Below, in pieces: positions 1 through 8,824 of a DNA stretch of 64,000 bases. This DNA is from Rhizobium leguminosarum (GTDB lineage: Bacteria; Pseudomonadota; Alphaproteobacteria; Rhizobiales; Rhizobiaceae): contig NZ_CP016286.1 in NCBI RefSeq assembly GCF_001679785.1, positions 1,860,001-1,924,000 on the forward strand, in the 5' to 3' direction. Every line of letters starts with the position of its first letter. Within the stretch, counting starts at the first letter, position 1. Made by a program: the position numbers and the translations under genes. The notes beneath the pieces were generated by a model. That model was given only the letters and a program-made list of their open reading frames with translations. It did no database searches and was not told the DNA's origin.

Positions 1-4
1 CGCA

Positions 5-78
5 CGGCACGCCGATCAGCCCTCATCCTGAGGTGCGGAGGCCAGAGGCCGAAGCCTCGTAGGACGGGGCGGGTGACT
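5..78. repeat. Partial intergenic palindromic repeat downstream of the GH43 gene
   Basis: This noncoding stretch contains imperfect inverted arms: a CCTCATCCTGAGGTGC-type arm and a GCCTCGTAGGACG-type arm. That layout resembles short palindromic elements scattered between genes in rhizobial genomes. It follows the GH43 stop codon and may form a stem in the transcript. Assignment to a repeat family rests on memory of similar sequences, not on a search. Confidence 0.4.
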
Positions 79-91
79 TGGCGCCCGTCCC

Positions 92-1705
92 TCACAGCTC
101 GTCGTAATTGAACCAGTCGAAATCCGCAGCCTTCGCCCGACCTGACGTATCGAAGGCAAACACGCCGGCGAAGGCGCCGGTGAAGGAGCCGTGTTCGCCG
201 CGTCCGCCCTCGTCTGAGATCACGCCGGCATCGAGGACCGGGCCGATCGGTTGCCAGGCGCCCTTGCCTTCGGTCTGCCAGAAGAATTGCAGATCGTTCT
301 CCCGGATTTCCATGGCGAGCTGGACGCGGCCCTCGGCGGCAATCGCCACGCCGCTTTCGGCGGGAAAACTCAGGCGTCCGTTCGGGTAGTCGCCGTTGCA
401 GGAGAGGATCGTCACGCAGCGGCCGAGTGTTTCGTGCAGCGTCACCGCAACGGCGTGAAATTTATGGCGGTTGTAGTAGTGCGTCAGCCCCGCCACCTGC
501 TGATAGGTGTCGGGCGAGAATTCGACCACGGTCTCGGCGCGGAAACTGTGATGCTCCTGGCGGCGAGCGACCAGCGACTGTTCGAACCAGGAGCCGATGC
601 TTTCGCGCGCAATCAGGCGCAGATGGCCGGGACGATCCGCCAGGTTGAAGATGCGCGCGGGCTCCGGCGTGCGCAGCCATTGGAAATCGGCGGGCAGCGC
701 GCCACCATCGAAGCCGTATTCGCTGCGCATCGGCTTTTCCACCGGCACCGCGCCGAAAAGGCCGGGCACATCGACATCGGGCACTGAGGTGCCGTTTTCG
801 AGGTACAGCCAGTCGTCGTCGCGCCAGACGCACTTTTGCAGGGCGGTCTCGCGGCCCAGCGTGCAGCGCCGCTTTGGCGGCAGCGGCCGGCCGCAAAGAT
901 GGGTGTGATAGGCCTCGCCCTCGGGCGTTTCGACGTACTGGCCGTGCCCTGCCCGCTGCAGCACCGCGCCCGGATGGTCCTTCGAGGTAATCAGATGCAT
1001 GTTCGGATGCATCTCATAGGGTCCGTCGATATTACGCGACCGCGCCATGGTGACGGCATGGTCGTAGCCGGTGCCGCCCTCGGCGGTGGTCAGATAATAC
1101 CAGCCGTTACGTTTGAAGAGATGCGGACCTTCGACGAGGCCGAGCGGGCTGCCGGCGAAGATGTTCTTAATCGGCCCCTTCAGCGCCTTTGCCGCCGGGT
1201 CCCATTCCTGCAGCAGGATGCCGTCAAAGGCCGGCGATTTCGGCGAGCCGCCATAGCTTTCGGTCCGGTGGTTCCACTGCATGTTGACGAACCACTTGCG
1301 GCCGTCATCGTCGTGGAAGAGCGAAGGGTCGAAGCCGGAGGAATTGACATAGGCCGGCTCGGACCATTCGGCCTCGATCGTGGGTGCCGTGACGATGTAA
1401 TTCGGCGCATCCTTGAAATTGCCGTCGTAGCGCTTGACGTTGGTATAGACCAGCCAGAACTGCCCGTCGGCATAGGACAGGCACGGCGCCCAGATGCCGC
1501 AGCTATCGGGATTGCCGCGCATGTCGAGCTGCGATCTGCGCTCCAGCGGCCGGCGCACCAGCGTCCAGTTCACCAGGTCACGCGAATGGTGGATCTGCAC
1601 GCCCGGATACCATTCGAACGTCGAGGTAGCGATGTAATACTCCGCGCCGACGCGGCAGATCGACGGATCGGGATTGAACCCGGGCAGGATGGGATTGCGG
1701 ATCAT
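92..1705 (-). CDS. GH43 family beta-xylosidase / alpha-L-arabinofuranosidase
   Basis: A 537-residue glycoside hydrolase that should cleave terminal xylose (or arabinose) from short xylo-oligosaccharides. It has no signal peptide, so it probably acts in the cytoplasm on imported oligomers. The N-terminal five-bladed propeller begins with the GFNPDPS motif carrying the catalytic base Asp13. Asp126 in GFDPS is the likely pKa modulator and Glu192 in VEGPH the likely acid. The C-terminal 200 residues match the beta-sandwich of XynB-type GH43 enzymes. A GGAGGAGAC ribosome site precedes the ATG. It is the last gene of the minus-strand sugar locus, but a terminator-like hairpin just upstream suggests partly separate transcription. 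Confidence 0.93.
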   Translation of the reverse strand: MIRNPILPGFNPDPSICRVGAEYYIATSTFEWYPGVQIHHSRDLVNWTLVRRPLERRSQLDMRGNPDSCGIWAPCLSYADGQFWLVYTNVKRYDGNFKDAPNYIVTAPTIEAEWSEPAYVNSSGFDPSLFHDDDGRKWFVNMQWNHRTESYGGSPKSPAFDGILLQEWDPAAKALKGPIKNIFAGSPLGLVEGPHLFKRNGWYYLTTAEGGTGYDHAVTMARSRNIDGPYEMHPNMHLITSKDHPGAVLQRAGHGQYVETPEGEAYHTHLCGRPLPPKRRCTLGRETALQKCVWRDDDWLYLENGTSVPDVDVPGLFGAVPVEKPMRSEYGFDGGALPADFQWLRTPEPARIFNLADRPGHLRLIARESIGSWFEQSLVARRQEHHSFRAETVVEFSPDTYQQVAGLTHYYNRHKFHAVAVTLHETLGRCVTILSCNGDYPNGRLSFPAESGVAIAAEGRVQLAMEIRENDLQFFWQTEGKGAWQPIGPVLDAGVISDEGGRGEHGSFTGAFAGVFAFDTSGRAKAADFDWFNYDEL

Positions 1706-1761
1706 GACAGGGTCTCCTCCGACCGGCGGTGCTTTGCTGTACGTACATCAGATTATAGCAG

Positions 1762-1791
1762 AAAAAGGCCCGGAAGACTTGCCTCCGGGCC
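1762..1791 (-). terminator. Rho-independent terminator after the aldo/keto reductase gene
   Basis: On the minus strand an 8-bp perfect GC stem (GGCCCGGA/TCCGGGCC, extendable by one pair) is followed directly by TTTTT. It lies nine bases after the stop of the aldo/keto reductase gene and before the GH43 gene. GH43 may therefore depend on readthrough or on its own promoter; a TATAAT-like hexamer lies at about 1753-1758 on the minus strand. Confidence 0.75.
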
Positions 1792-1799
1792 TGAGATGA

Positions 1800-2831
1800 C
1801 TATTCGCGTTCGGCGGACTTGGCCCAGAGGTTGATGTCGGCCTCGCGGGCATAGACGTCGATCTCAGCAAGCTCCTCGACACTAAATTCGAGATTGTCGA
1901 GCGCCTTGACGCAATCCACGATCTGCGACGAGCGGCTTGCTCCGATCAGCGCGGAGGTCACGCGGCCGCCGCGCAGTACCCAGGCGATCGCCATCTGCGC
2001 CAGAGTCTGGCCGCGCCTTTCGGCGATCTCGTTGAGCTTGCGGATATTGTCGATGATCGAGGGGCGGATGTAGTCGCGCTTGAGAAAGTGGTTCTGCGCC
2101 GCGCGGCTGTCTTCGGGAATGCCGCCGAGATATTTCGTCGACAGCATGCCCTGGGCAAGCGGCGAAAAGACGACCGAGCCCATGCCGACCTCTTCCAACG
2201 TATCGAGCAGCCTGTCGTCCTCGACCCAGCGGTTGAGCATCGAATAGCTCGGCTGGTGGATCAGGCACGGTGTGCCGAGATCCTTCAGGATCTTTGCTGC
2301 TTCACGCGAGCGCTGCGAATTATAGGAGGAAATGCCGACATAAAGCGCCCGGCCGGAACGGACGATATGGTCGAGCGCGCCGCAGGTCTCTTCCAGCGGT
2401 GTTTCCGGGTCGAAGCGGTGTGAATAGAAGATGTCGACATAGTCGAGGCCCATGCGCTTCAGGCTCTGGTCGCAGGAGGCGATCAGATACTTGCGGCTGC
2501 CCCATTCGCCGTAAGGGCCGGGCCACATGTCGTAGCCGGCCTTGGAGGAGATGATCAGCTCGTCGCGAAGCCCGACGAATTCGGTGCGCATGATTTCGCC
2601 GAAAGCGGTCTCGGCGCTGCCGGGCGGCGGGCCGTAATTGTTGGCGAGGTCGAAATGGGTGATGCCGAGGTCGAAGGCCGTGCGGCACATATCGATTTTG
2701 CGGTCATGCGGCGTGTCGCCGCCGAAATTGTGCCAAAGGCCGAGCGAGACGGCCGGCAGCTTCAGGCCGGAACGGCCCGTGCGGTTATATTTCATTTTCG
2801 AATAACGGTCTGCGGCTGGTTGCCAGCTCAT
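1800..2831 (-). CDS. Aldo/keto reductase, YghZ / L-glyceraldehyde 3-phosphate reductase type
   Basis: A 343-residue NADPH-dependent aldo/keto reductase of the AKR14/YghZ group. The (beta/alpha)8 barrel shows FDLANNYG (Asp and Tyr of the catalytic tetrad), the lysine in SSKAGYDMWPGPYG, and the YVDIFYSHRFD segment with its histidine. The IGASRSSQI segment near the C terminus is the usual NADP phosphate-binding region. Within this sugar operon it probably reduces a sugar-derived aldehyde, but the substrate is not visible. The start ATG has a GGAGAGTCTC ribosome site. It is followed by a clear terminator. Confidence 0.92.
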   Translation of the reverse strand: MSWQPAADRYSKMKYNRTGRSGLKLPAVSLGLWHNFGGDTPHDRKIDMCRTAFDLGITHFDLANNYGPPPGSAETAFGEIMRTEFVGLRDELIISSKAGYDMWPGPYGEWGSRKYLIASCDQSLKRMGLDYVDIFYSHRFDPETPLEETCGALDHIVRSGRALYVGISSYNSQRSREAAKILKDLGTPCLIHQPSYSMLNRWVEDDRLLDTLEEVGMGSVVFSPLAQGMLSTKYLGGIPEDSRAAQNHFLKRDYIRPSIIDNIRKLNEIAERRGQTLAQMAIAWVLRGGRVTSALIGASRSSQIVDCVKALDNLEFSVEELAEIDVYAREADINLWAKSAERE

Positions 2832-2863
2832 GAGACTCTCCTTGATAAAAATATCTGTCTAGT

Positions 2864-2935
2864 CGTCATGCCCGGCCCTGTGCCGAGCATCTGCCATCCT
2901 GTTTGCAGATCCTCGGCACGAGGCCGAGGATGACG
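2864..2935. repeat. Palindromic repeat between operon genes
   Basis: A long imperfect hairpin: CGTCATGCCCGGCC and TGCCGAGCATCTGC pair with GCAGATCCTCGGCA and GGCCGAGGATGACG around a ten-base loop. It lies in the gap between the oxidoreductase and aldo/keto reductase genes. Similar GTCATGC...GGATGAC elements recur between genes in many alphaproteobacteria, which is recalled family knowledge. It may stabilise or attenuate the operon mRNA. Confidence 0.7.
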
Positions 2936-2984
2936 TTTCTGGCGGGGTGCCTCGCGATCCAGTGAGATCCCCGGCATCTTCTTA

Positions 2985-4118
2985 TCACTTCAAAAGCGCC
3001 TGCGCTTCTTCGATGCCGAGGGCGGCCGGTTGCGTGCAGGTTGTGGTCAGGTCGATGAAACGGCCCTCTTCGCCTGACTTTAGGATCGAGGTCATGACGT
3101 CGACGCCGTGCAGCGTGCGGTCGAGCGAGCAGCGCGCATCGCGGCCCTCGATCAGCGACATCGCCATGTCGGCCAAGCCGGCGGTGCGGTAGTTGGCGCG
3201 CGATCCGCTCGGGCTTTCCTGGTTGATCTTGCCGAATGGATGCTCCCAGGCATCGAGCGGCTTGATGTCCTTGTCACGGCCGCTTGCCTCGACCACGCCG
3301 CCGAAGAAGTTCGGATCCGGCACGTAGAGCGAGCCGTCGGTGCCGTAGAGTTCCATATTGGCATGGCGGTGCGACCACACGTCCCAGCTCGCCGTCAGCG
3401 TCACCGTGGCGCCGTTGACGAATTCGAGCAGCGCCTGGATCGTCGTCGGCGTCTTGACCGGGATGATTTCACCGTTGCGCGGCTGGCTGGTGATGGTGCG
3501 GGTCGGCGACGCCATCGAGGTCATGCCGCCGACACGTTTGACCGGGCCGATCAGGTTGATCAGGTTGGCGATGTAATAAGGGCCGAGATCAAGGATCGGG
3601 CCGCCGCCCGGCAGGAAGAAGAAATCCGGGTTCGGATGCCACATTTCCATGCCGGGGCTCATCACGTAGCAGGCGCCCGAGGTCACCCGGCCGATGCCGC
3701 CGTCGTCGATGAACTTGCGTGCGAGCTGATGGGCGCCGCCGAGGAACGTGTCGGGGGCGCAGCCGACGGCGAGGTTCTTTTCCTTGGCGATGCGACGAAG
3801 CTCCTCGCCCTCTTCGAGCGAAAGCACCAGCGGCTTTTCGGAATAGACGTGTTTTCCGGCCTCGAGGATCGCCTTCGATACCCGGAAATGCGCATCCGGG
3901 ATCGTCAGGTTGACAACAACGTCGATCTCGTCATTGACGAGAAGCTCGTCGATCGTCTGCGCTTTGACGCCATATTCCTTGGCGCGCGCCTCGGCCGCCT
4001 GCACGTTGATATCGGCGCAAGCCAGCACCTTCAGCCCCTTGAAGAGCGGTGCCAGCGAAAAGTAAGTGGTGGAGATGTTGCCACATCCGATGATGCCGAC
4101 GCCAAGTTCCCTGGTCAT
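2985..4118 (-). CDS. Gfo/Idh/MocA family oxidoreductase
   Basis: A 377-residue NAD(P)-dependent sugar or inositol dehydrogenase. The Rossmann motif VGIIGCGNIST is at residues 7-17, and the YSEKPL signature with the family lysine is near residue 95. The C-terminal alpha/beta domain is complete. It begins ten bases after the stop of the isomerase/epimerase gene, so the two are probably cotranscribed and act consecutively on an imported sugar. The exact substrate cannot be read from sequence. The ATG start has a TGAGGC ribosome site. Confidence 0.93.
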   Translation of the reverse strand: MTRELGVGIIGCGNISTTYFSLAPLFKGLKVLACADINVQAAEARAKEYGVKAQTIDELLVNDEIDVVVNLTIPDAHFRVSKAILEAGKHVYSEKPLVLSLEEGEELRRIAKEKNLAVGCAPDTFLGGAHQLARKFIDDGGIGRVTSGACYVMSPGMEMWHPNPDFFFLPGGGPILDLGPYYIANLINLIGPVKRVGGMTSMASPTRTITSQPRNGEIIPVKTPTTIQALLEFVNGATVTLTASWDVWSHRHANMELYGTDGSLYVPDPNFFGGVVEASGRDKDIKPLDAWEHPFGKINQESPSGSRANYRTAGLADMAMSLIEGRDARCSLDRTLHGVDVMTSILKSGEEGRFIDLTTTCTQPAALGIEEAQALLK

Positions 4119-4127
4119 GATGAAGCC

Positions 4128-4892
4128 TCAATAGGTCTGGAAGGATGCGATCGAGCGGCTGATATTGCGGTCGATGTCATTCGGGTTATCGTGTTCGACG
4201 ACGTAGTGCTTGGCCTTGGTGGCGCGCAATGCCGTCATCAGCCTGGCCCACTCAACCTTGCCGTGACCGACATCGGCCCAGCCGTCCTCGTCCTTCGCTT
4301 CGCCGGCCGGCGCGATGTCCTTGACGTGCACGGCGGTGATGCGGGACCCAAGCTTCTCGACCCAGACGAAGGGATCGGCGCCGCCGCGGATAACCCAGGC
4401 GATGTCGGCTTCCCAGGAAATATCGGGCGCGCCTTCGAAGATACGCTCGATCGGCCGCGAGCCGTCCTGCAGCTTGAAGAATTCGAAATCATGATTGTGC
4501 CAGCCGAATTCGTAGCCGGCAGCCTTGTAGGGCTTGGCTATCTCCTGCAGACGCTTGCCGAAGACGACCCAGCCGGCGGCGTCGGAGGGCCGCTGGTCAG
4601 CGGCCAGATGCGGCGCATAGATCGAATCCATGCCGAGAATCTTGGCAATGTTCAGCGACTTCTCGACTTCCTTCTCCAGAAAATCAGGGCTGAAATGGCC
4701 AGTCGCCATGACCAGGCCATTCTTGTCGAGGTCGGCGCGAAGGCTCTTCAGCCCGGCATCGTCGAGATCGGCATAGATGCCGCCGAAGCCCTCGACTTCG
4801 GCATAGCCAGCCTTGCCGAGCTTTTCGAAGATCGCCGAATAGGGCTGGAAGTTGCGGGCGCTATAGAGCTGGTAGCTGAGTTTCGTCATCAT
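4128..4892 (-). CDS. Sugar phosphate isomerase/epimerase (xylose isomerase-like TIM barrel)
   Basis: A 254-residue AP_endonuc_2/xylose-isomerase-like TIM barrel. It has the family's metal-site pattern: EVEGFGG near residue 40, the GWHNHDFEF segment with His and Glu, a W-E-x-D-I-A-W strand, and AVHVKDI near the C terminus. An AAGGAGAAC ribosome site supports the paired ATG codons at 4892/4889. It lies between the GH2 enzyme and the Gfo/Idh/MocA dehydrogenase, a pairing typical of sugar or inositol catabolic operons. The substrate is unknown. Confidence 0.9.
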   Translation of the reverse strand: MMTKLSYQLYSARNFQPYSAIFEKLGKAGYAEVEGFGGIYADLDDAGLKSLRADLDKNGLVMATGHFSPDFLEKEVEKSLNIAKILGMDSIYAPHLAADQRPSDAAGWVVFGKRLQEIAKPYKAAGYEFGWHNHDFEFFKLQDGSRPIERIFEGAPDISWEADIAWVIRGGADPFVWVEKLGSRITAVHVKDIAPAGEAKDEDGWADVGHGKVEWARLMTALRATKAKHYVVEHDNPNDIDRNISRSIASFQTY

Positions 4893-4926
4893 GTTCTCCT
4901 TGGGCCTCGTGCCCATTCTTGCAAGA

Positions 4927-7386
4927 TCAATCCGCCGACTGGCAGGAATACAGGTCGTAGAATCGGAACTCCGGAAGCGCGCCACGATCAAGCGGCCGTG
5001 CCGGGGTAAAGGTGATGCGGCGGCTCTCGCCGGCCGCAAGATCGAAGGCGTTGTCGGAATATTTGCCGTCTGTCTCGGTTTCGATCATCACGAAAAGCGC
5101 AAGTCCCCTAGCGGTGACGTTGATGTCGACGGAGCCATTCTCCTCAACATATTCGTGGGTGACTGTCAGCCCCGCAGGTTCCAGCTCCAGCGCCTTGTAG
5201 GTACCGTTGACATGGTGCCCCTCGCCGCCCGTGCCGTTCGATGCGGTGAAACGCCAGGCAAGCAACGTTCCCTCGGGAATATCGGAAACGTCGATGCTCG
5301 TGGCAGTGACGGCCGCATCCGGCGAACATATGGCCTGTACGTCTCTCAGGTGCCCGCGCTCGCCCTTCGTCGTCAGCAGCGATATCGAAAGGTCGACGCT
5401 GACATCGGCAAGCGTGTCGTTGACCAGCGAGAAGCGGATCGTCTTTCCGTCGTCGGAAGGAATGGCCGCGACCGCGACCGGCTGGAAGAAGCGCTTGACG
5501 AGATAGTGCATCGCCTTCCAGCGGCCGCCATAATCGAGGCTCGACCAGGAGGCGACCGGCCAGGTGTCGTTGAGCTGCCAGTAGATCGTGCCCATGCAAT
5601 GCGGTTTGAGCGACCGCCAGTATTCCACCGCCGTCTTGATCGCCAGCCCCTGCTGGATCTGAGAGAGATAGACGAAGTTCGGAAAATCCTTGGGAAATCG
5701 GAAATAACGGAACATCGTGCCGGCGATACGCTCGTTGCCGCCGGCATTCTTCTGGTGCAGCTCCATGACCGGGGAAGCGACGTTCATGTCTTTCGCCTCA
5801 GCATAGGTCTTGATCACAGGCAGCGACGTATAGGACTGGAAGCCGAATTCCGAGCAAAAGCGCGGACGCACCGAGCGGTAATTGTCGAACGACTTGTTCT
5901 CGTGCCAGACCGACCAGTAATGCATGTCGCCGGACCCGTCCGCATGCCAGGCATCGCCGAAATCGAGATAACCGGAAGCGGGGCTCGACGGCCACCACAG
6001 CGCGCCGGGCAGCGCCTTTTTCACTGCCTGCTCGATCGTGCGGTTGAGGCGATCATAGGAAACGAGATAGCGGTCGCGGTCCTTCCTCGATTCCTCGAAC
6101 CAGGTGAGCGCTCCGACCAGTTCGTTGTCGCCGCACCAGAGCACGATCGAGGGATGCGAGGAGAGCCGGCGCACCTGGTAATCGACCTCAATCGTCACAT
6201 TGTCGAGAAAGTCCTCGGTCGAGGGATAGAGGTTGCAGGCGAACATGAAGTCCTGCCAGACCATCAGGCCCAACCGGTCGCAGAGATCGTAGAAATGATC
6301 CTGCTCGTAGAAGCCGCCGCCCCAGACACGGATCATGTTCATGTTGGCGGCTTTGGCCGATTGCAGCAGGTCTTCGGTCTTCTCAGGCGAAGACAGCGAA
6401 AACAGCGCGTCGGCCGGGATCCAGTTGGCGCCGCGGCAGAAGATCTCGCGGCCGTTGACCTTGAAGGCGAAGCGGCTGCCTGATGCATCCGGCGTGGTGA
6501 TTAGCTCGACGCTGCGAAGACCGATCTGCTTGATCACCTCATCCGTCGGCAATTCGACGGAAAGCCTGTAGAGCGCCTGCTCGCCGCTGCCGGAGGGCCA
6601 CCAGAGGCGCGGATTGTCGATATGGAAGAGGTGGTTGACATGGGTCTCGCCATTGACGCCGACATCCAGGCGCACGCGCTCGCCATCGAGGTCGAAATAG
6701 ACCTGGGCAATATCTGGCCCCTTGGAAAACAGCGTCGCCGTCACTTTGAGATCGACCGAACCGTCATTATTGTGGGTCTGGCGGGTGACGACGTGTTCGA
6801 TGCGCGCCGTTTCGAGCTTTTTCAGCGCGATCGTCCCGTAAAGGCCGAGCGGGGCAATGGCAATGTTCCAGTCCCAGCCGAAATGGCACTGCGGCTTGCG
6901 CAGCATGTTGCCGTCGGGGATCGGCGAGTTGCCCGTGCTGTAGGGAATGTAGAAGGGCTGCTGCTTCTGTCGCGCAGCGCCGACAGCGATGTTGGAGGCA
7001 AAGACGATGCGGATGCTGTTGTCGCCTGATTTCAGCATGCTGGAGACATCGGGCCGGTAGCGGCGGAAGCTGTTGTCGGCTTCGAGCGCCAGAAAGCCGT
7101 TGACGTGGACGCTGGCGACCGTGTCGAGATAGTCGATATCGAGATACCAGTCGCCCTCGACCTCCTGAAGCGTGAAGCTGCGCTCGACCGCCCATTCGCG
7201 CTCGGCGACCCACTGCACCTTTTCCTCGTTGCGGCCGAAATAGGGATCGGGGATCAGCCCTGCCCGGTGAAGCGCCGTGTGCACGTCGCCCGGCAGCATG
7301 ATCGCGGTGCGGATCTCGCCGTCGACAGAGGCGAGCTGCCACGAACCGGAAAGGTCGATGTTGGGAGTAGTTGATCGATGCGTCAC
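4927..7386 (-). CDS. GH2 beta-mannosidase-type glycoside hydrolase
   Basis: An 819-residue glycoside hydrolase family 2 protein. It has an N-terminal jelly-roll sugar-binding domain, immunoglobulin-like domains and a TIM barrel. The WCGDNE segment (about residue 420) carries the expected acid/base Glu, and FCSEFGFQS (about residue 520) carries the nucleophile Glu. The opening pattern (SGSWQL, LPGDVHTAL, YFGRNE) is typical of bacterial and lysosomal beta-mannosidases. No signal peptide is seen. The first in-frame start is GTG at 7386. It sits downstream of the ABC transporter and probably hydrolyses imported beta-mannosides, although other beta-linked sugars are possible. Confidence 0.92.
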   Translation of the reverse strand: MTHRSTTPNIDLSGSWQLASVDGEIRTAIMLPGDVHTALHRAGLIPDPYFGRNEEKVQWVAEREWAVERSFTLQEVEGDWYLDIDYLDTVASVHVNGFLALEADNSFRRYRPDVSSMLKSGDNSIRIVFASNIAVGAARQKQQPFYIPYSTGNSPIPDGNMLRKPQCHFGWDWNIAIAPLGLYGTIALKKLETARIEHVVTRQTHNNDGSVDLKVTATLFSKGPDIAQVYFDLDGERVRLDVGVNGETHVNHLFHIDNPRLWWPSGSGEQALYRLSVELPTDEVIKQIGLRSVELITTPDASGSRFAFKVNGREIFCRGANWIPADALFSLSSPEKTEDLLQSAKAANMNMIRVWGGGFYEQDHFYDLCDRLGLMVWQDFMFACNLYPSTEDFLDNVTIEVDYQVRRLSSHPSIVLWCGDNELVGALTWFEESRKDRDRYLVSYDRLNRTIEQAVKKALPGALWWPSSPASGYLDFGDAWHADGSGDMHYWSVWHENKSFDNYRSVRPRFCSEFGFQSYTSLPVIKTYAEAKDMNVASPVMELHQKNAGGNERIAGTMFRYFRFPKDFPNFVYLSQIQQGLAIKTAVEYWRSLKPHCMGTIYWQLNDTWPVASWSSLDYGGRWKAMHYLVKRFFQPVAVAAIPSDDGKTIRFSLVNDTLADVSVDLSISLLTTKGERGHLRDVQAICSPDAAVTATSIDVSDIPEGTLLAWRFTASNGTGGEGHHVNGTYKALELEPAGLTVTHEYVEENGSVDINVTARGLALFVMIETETDGKYSDNAFDLAAGESRRITFTPARPLDRGALPEFRFYDLYSCQSAD

Positions 7387-7507
7387 GATATCGTTTCCGA
7401 TTTACGTTTTTGAAAAGGACGGCGTTTGGTCGTCGTCCGGTAGCTGTCGTTCGTTCAGGGGCCCTCCCGCCCACCCTCACTGTGCATGAGAGGCACTCAC
7501 CTCTCCT

Positions 7508-7640
7508 CCCTCATTCCTGTGCTCGTCACAGGAATCCAGCCACGGCGCGTCCGCGCCGTGAATAGAAGCGCTTCCAAAGAGTCTCCCGCGCCCAAGGACT
7601 TGGGCGCACTGGATTCCTGTGACAAGCACAGGAATGAGGG
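7508..7640. repeat. Long inverted-repeat element inside the sugar operon
   Basis: Two 32-base arms (7508-7539 and 7609-7640) are near-perfect inverted copies of CCCTCATTCCTGTG..., and each contains its own small dyad (CCTGTG/CACAGG). The centre adds two further palindromes, CACGGCGCG/CGCGCCGTG and GCGCCCAAG/CTTGGGCGC. The element fills most of the 342-bp gap between the ABC ATPase and GH2 genes. No open frame is supported there. It looks like a dispersed rhizobial palindromic element that folds in the operon transcript. Confidence 0.8.
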
Positions 7641-7728
7641 AGTATGGAGCATCGGTCGAATTCTTAGGCAACGGCCTTGCAGCAACGAAATAGCAAGGCG
7701 CCTTCAGACGCAGCCTCCCGACGGCCAA

Positions 7729-8820
7729 TCAAATCCTGTCCTCCGTTTCGGCATCGAAGACCGAGGCGACCGACATGTCGAAGCTGAGCTTCACCTTGGC
7801 TCCGACGTTGAAGCGGCGCGCGCCGTTGACGCGTACCGACATCGTGTGACCGGCATGTTTCAGCCACAGGAGATTGTCCGCGCCCATCGGCTCCTCGATA
7901 TCGACGGTGGCGTCATGTTCTTCGCCGCCGGTATTCTCGTTGACCTTGATGTGTTCTGGACGAACGCCGAGCACCACCTTGCGGCCGGGCTGCAGCGTCT
8001 CGCTAGCGTCGTAGGCAGCGAGCGAGAAAATGACGCCGTTGGCCGAAAAGGCAATGCCGTCGCCTGATTTGACCAGCTCGCCGTGCAGGAAATTCATCGA
8101 CGGCGAGCCGATGAAGCCGGCAACGAACAGATTGCGCGGCCGGTTGTAGATCGTCGTCGGGTCGTCGAGCTGCTGGATGATGCCGCTCTTCATGATGGCG
8201 ATGCGGTCGGCAAGCGTCAGCGCCTCGATCTGGTCGTGGGTGACGTAGATCATCGTGTTCTTCAGCGACTGGTGCAGGCGCTTGATCTCGACGCGAAGTT
8301 CCGAGCGCAGCTTGGCGTCGAGGTTGGACAGCGGCTCATCGAACAGGAAGACGTCGACGTCGCGCACCAGTGCCCGGCCGATCGCCACGCGCTGGCGCTG
8401 GCCGCCGGAAAGCTCAGCCGGCTTACGCTTCAGGAGGAGCTGAATCTGCAGGATTTCGGAGGCACGCGCCACCCGCTTGTCGATCTCTGCCTGCGGCACC
8501 TTGGCGACGCGAAGACCGAAGGACAGGTTCTTCTCGACGGTCATCTGCGGATAGAGCGCATAGGATTGGAACACCATTCCGATGCCGCGGTCCTTCGGCT
8601 CTTCCCAGGTAACGTTCTTGCCCTTGATGAAGATCTGCCCTTCCGAGGCGTCGAGCAGGCCGGCGATGCAATTCAGCAAGGTCGACTTGCCGCAGCCGGA
8701 CGAGCCGAGCAGAACCAGGAACTCGCCGTCGTTAATGTCGAGATTGAGATCCTTCAGCACGCTGACCGAGCCGAAGTTCAGGGACAGATCCTTGATGGAG
8801 ACGCTTGCATTCATATTCAT
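7729..8820 (-). CDS. ABC sugar importer ATP-binding protein, MalK/UgpC type
   Basis: A 363-residue cytoplasmic ATPase of a carbohydrate ABC importer. Walker A GSSGCGKST, the Q-loop VFQSYALYP, the signature LSGGQRQRVA, Walker B VFLFDEPLSNLD and the H-loop histidine in YVTHDQ are all intact. The C-terminal TOBE/OB regulatory domain is typical of MalK-like subunits (VLGVRPEHI). It ends the transporter block and is separated from the GH2 gene by a palindromic element. It should energise the two permeases encoded upstream. Confidence 0.96.
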   Translation of the reverse strand: MNMNASVSIKDLSLNFGSVSVLKDLNLDINDGEFLVLLGSSGCGKSTLLNCIAGLLDASEGQIFIKGKNVTWEEPKDRGIGMVFQSYALYPQMTVEKNLSFGLRVAKVPQAEIDKRVARASEILQIQLLLKRKPAELSGGQRQRVAIGRALVRDVDVFLFDEPLSNLDAKLRSELRVEIKRLHQSLKNTMIYVTHDQIEALTLADRIAIMKSGIIQQLDDPTTIYNRPRNLFVAGFIGSPSMNFLHGELVKSGDGIAFSANGVIFSLAAYDASETLQPGRKVVLGVRPEHIKVNENTGGEEHDATVDIEEPMGADNLLWLKHAGHTMSVRVNGARRFNVGAKVKLSFDMSVASVFDAETEDRI

Positions 8821-8824
8821 GAGA

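Noticed and set aside
3108..5009. A 633-codon open frame on the plus strand
   Set aside because: It lies opposite the oxidoreductase and isomerase genes, has skewed arginine-rich composition and no family motif; it is a GC-rich antisense shadow.
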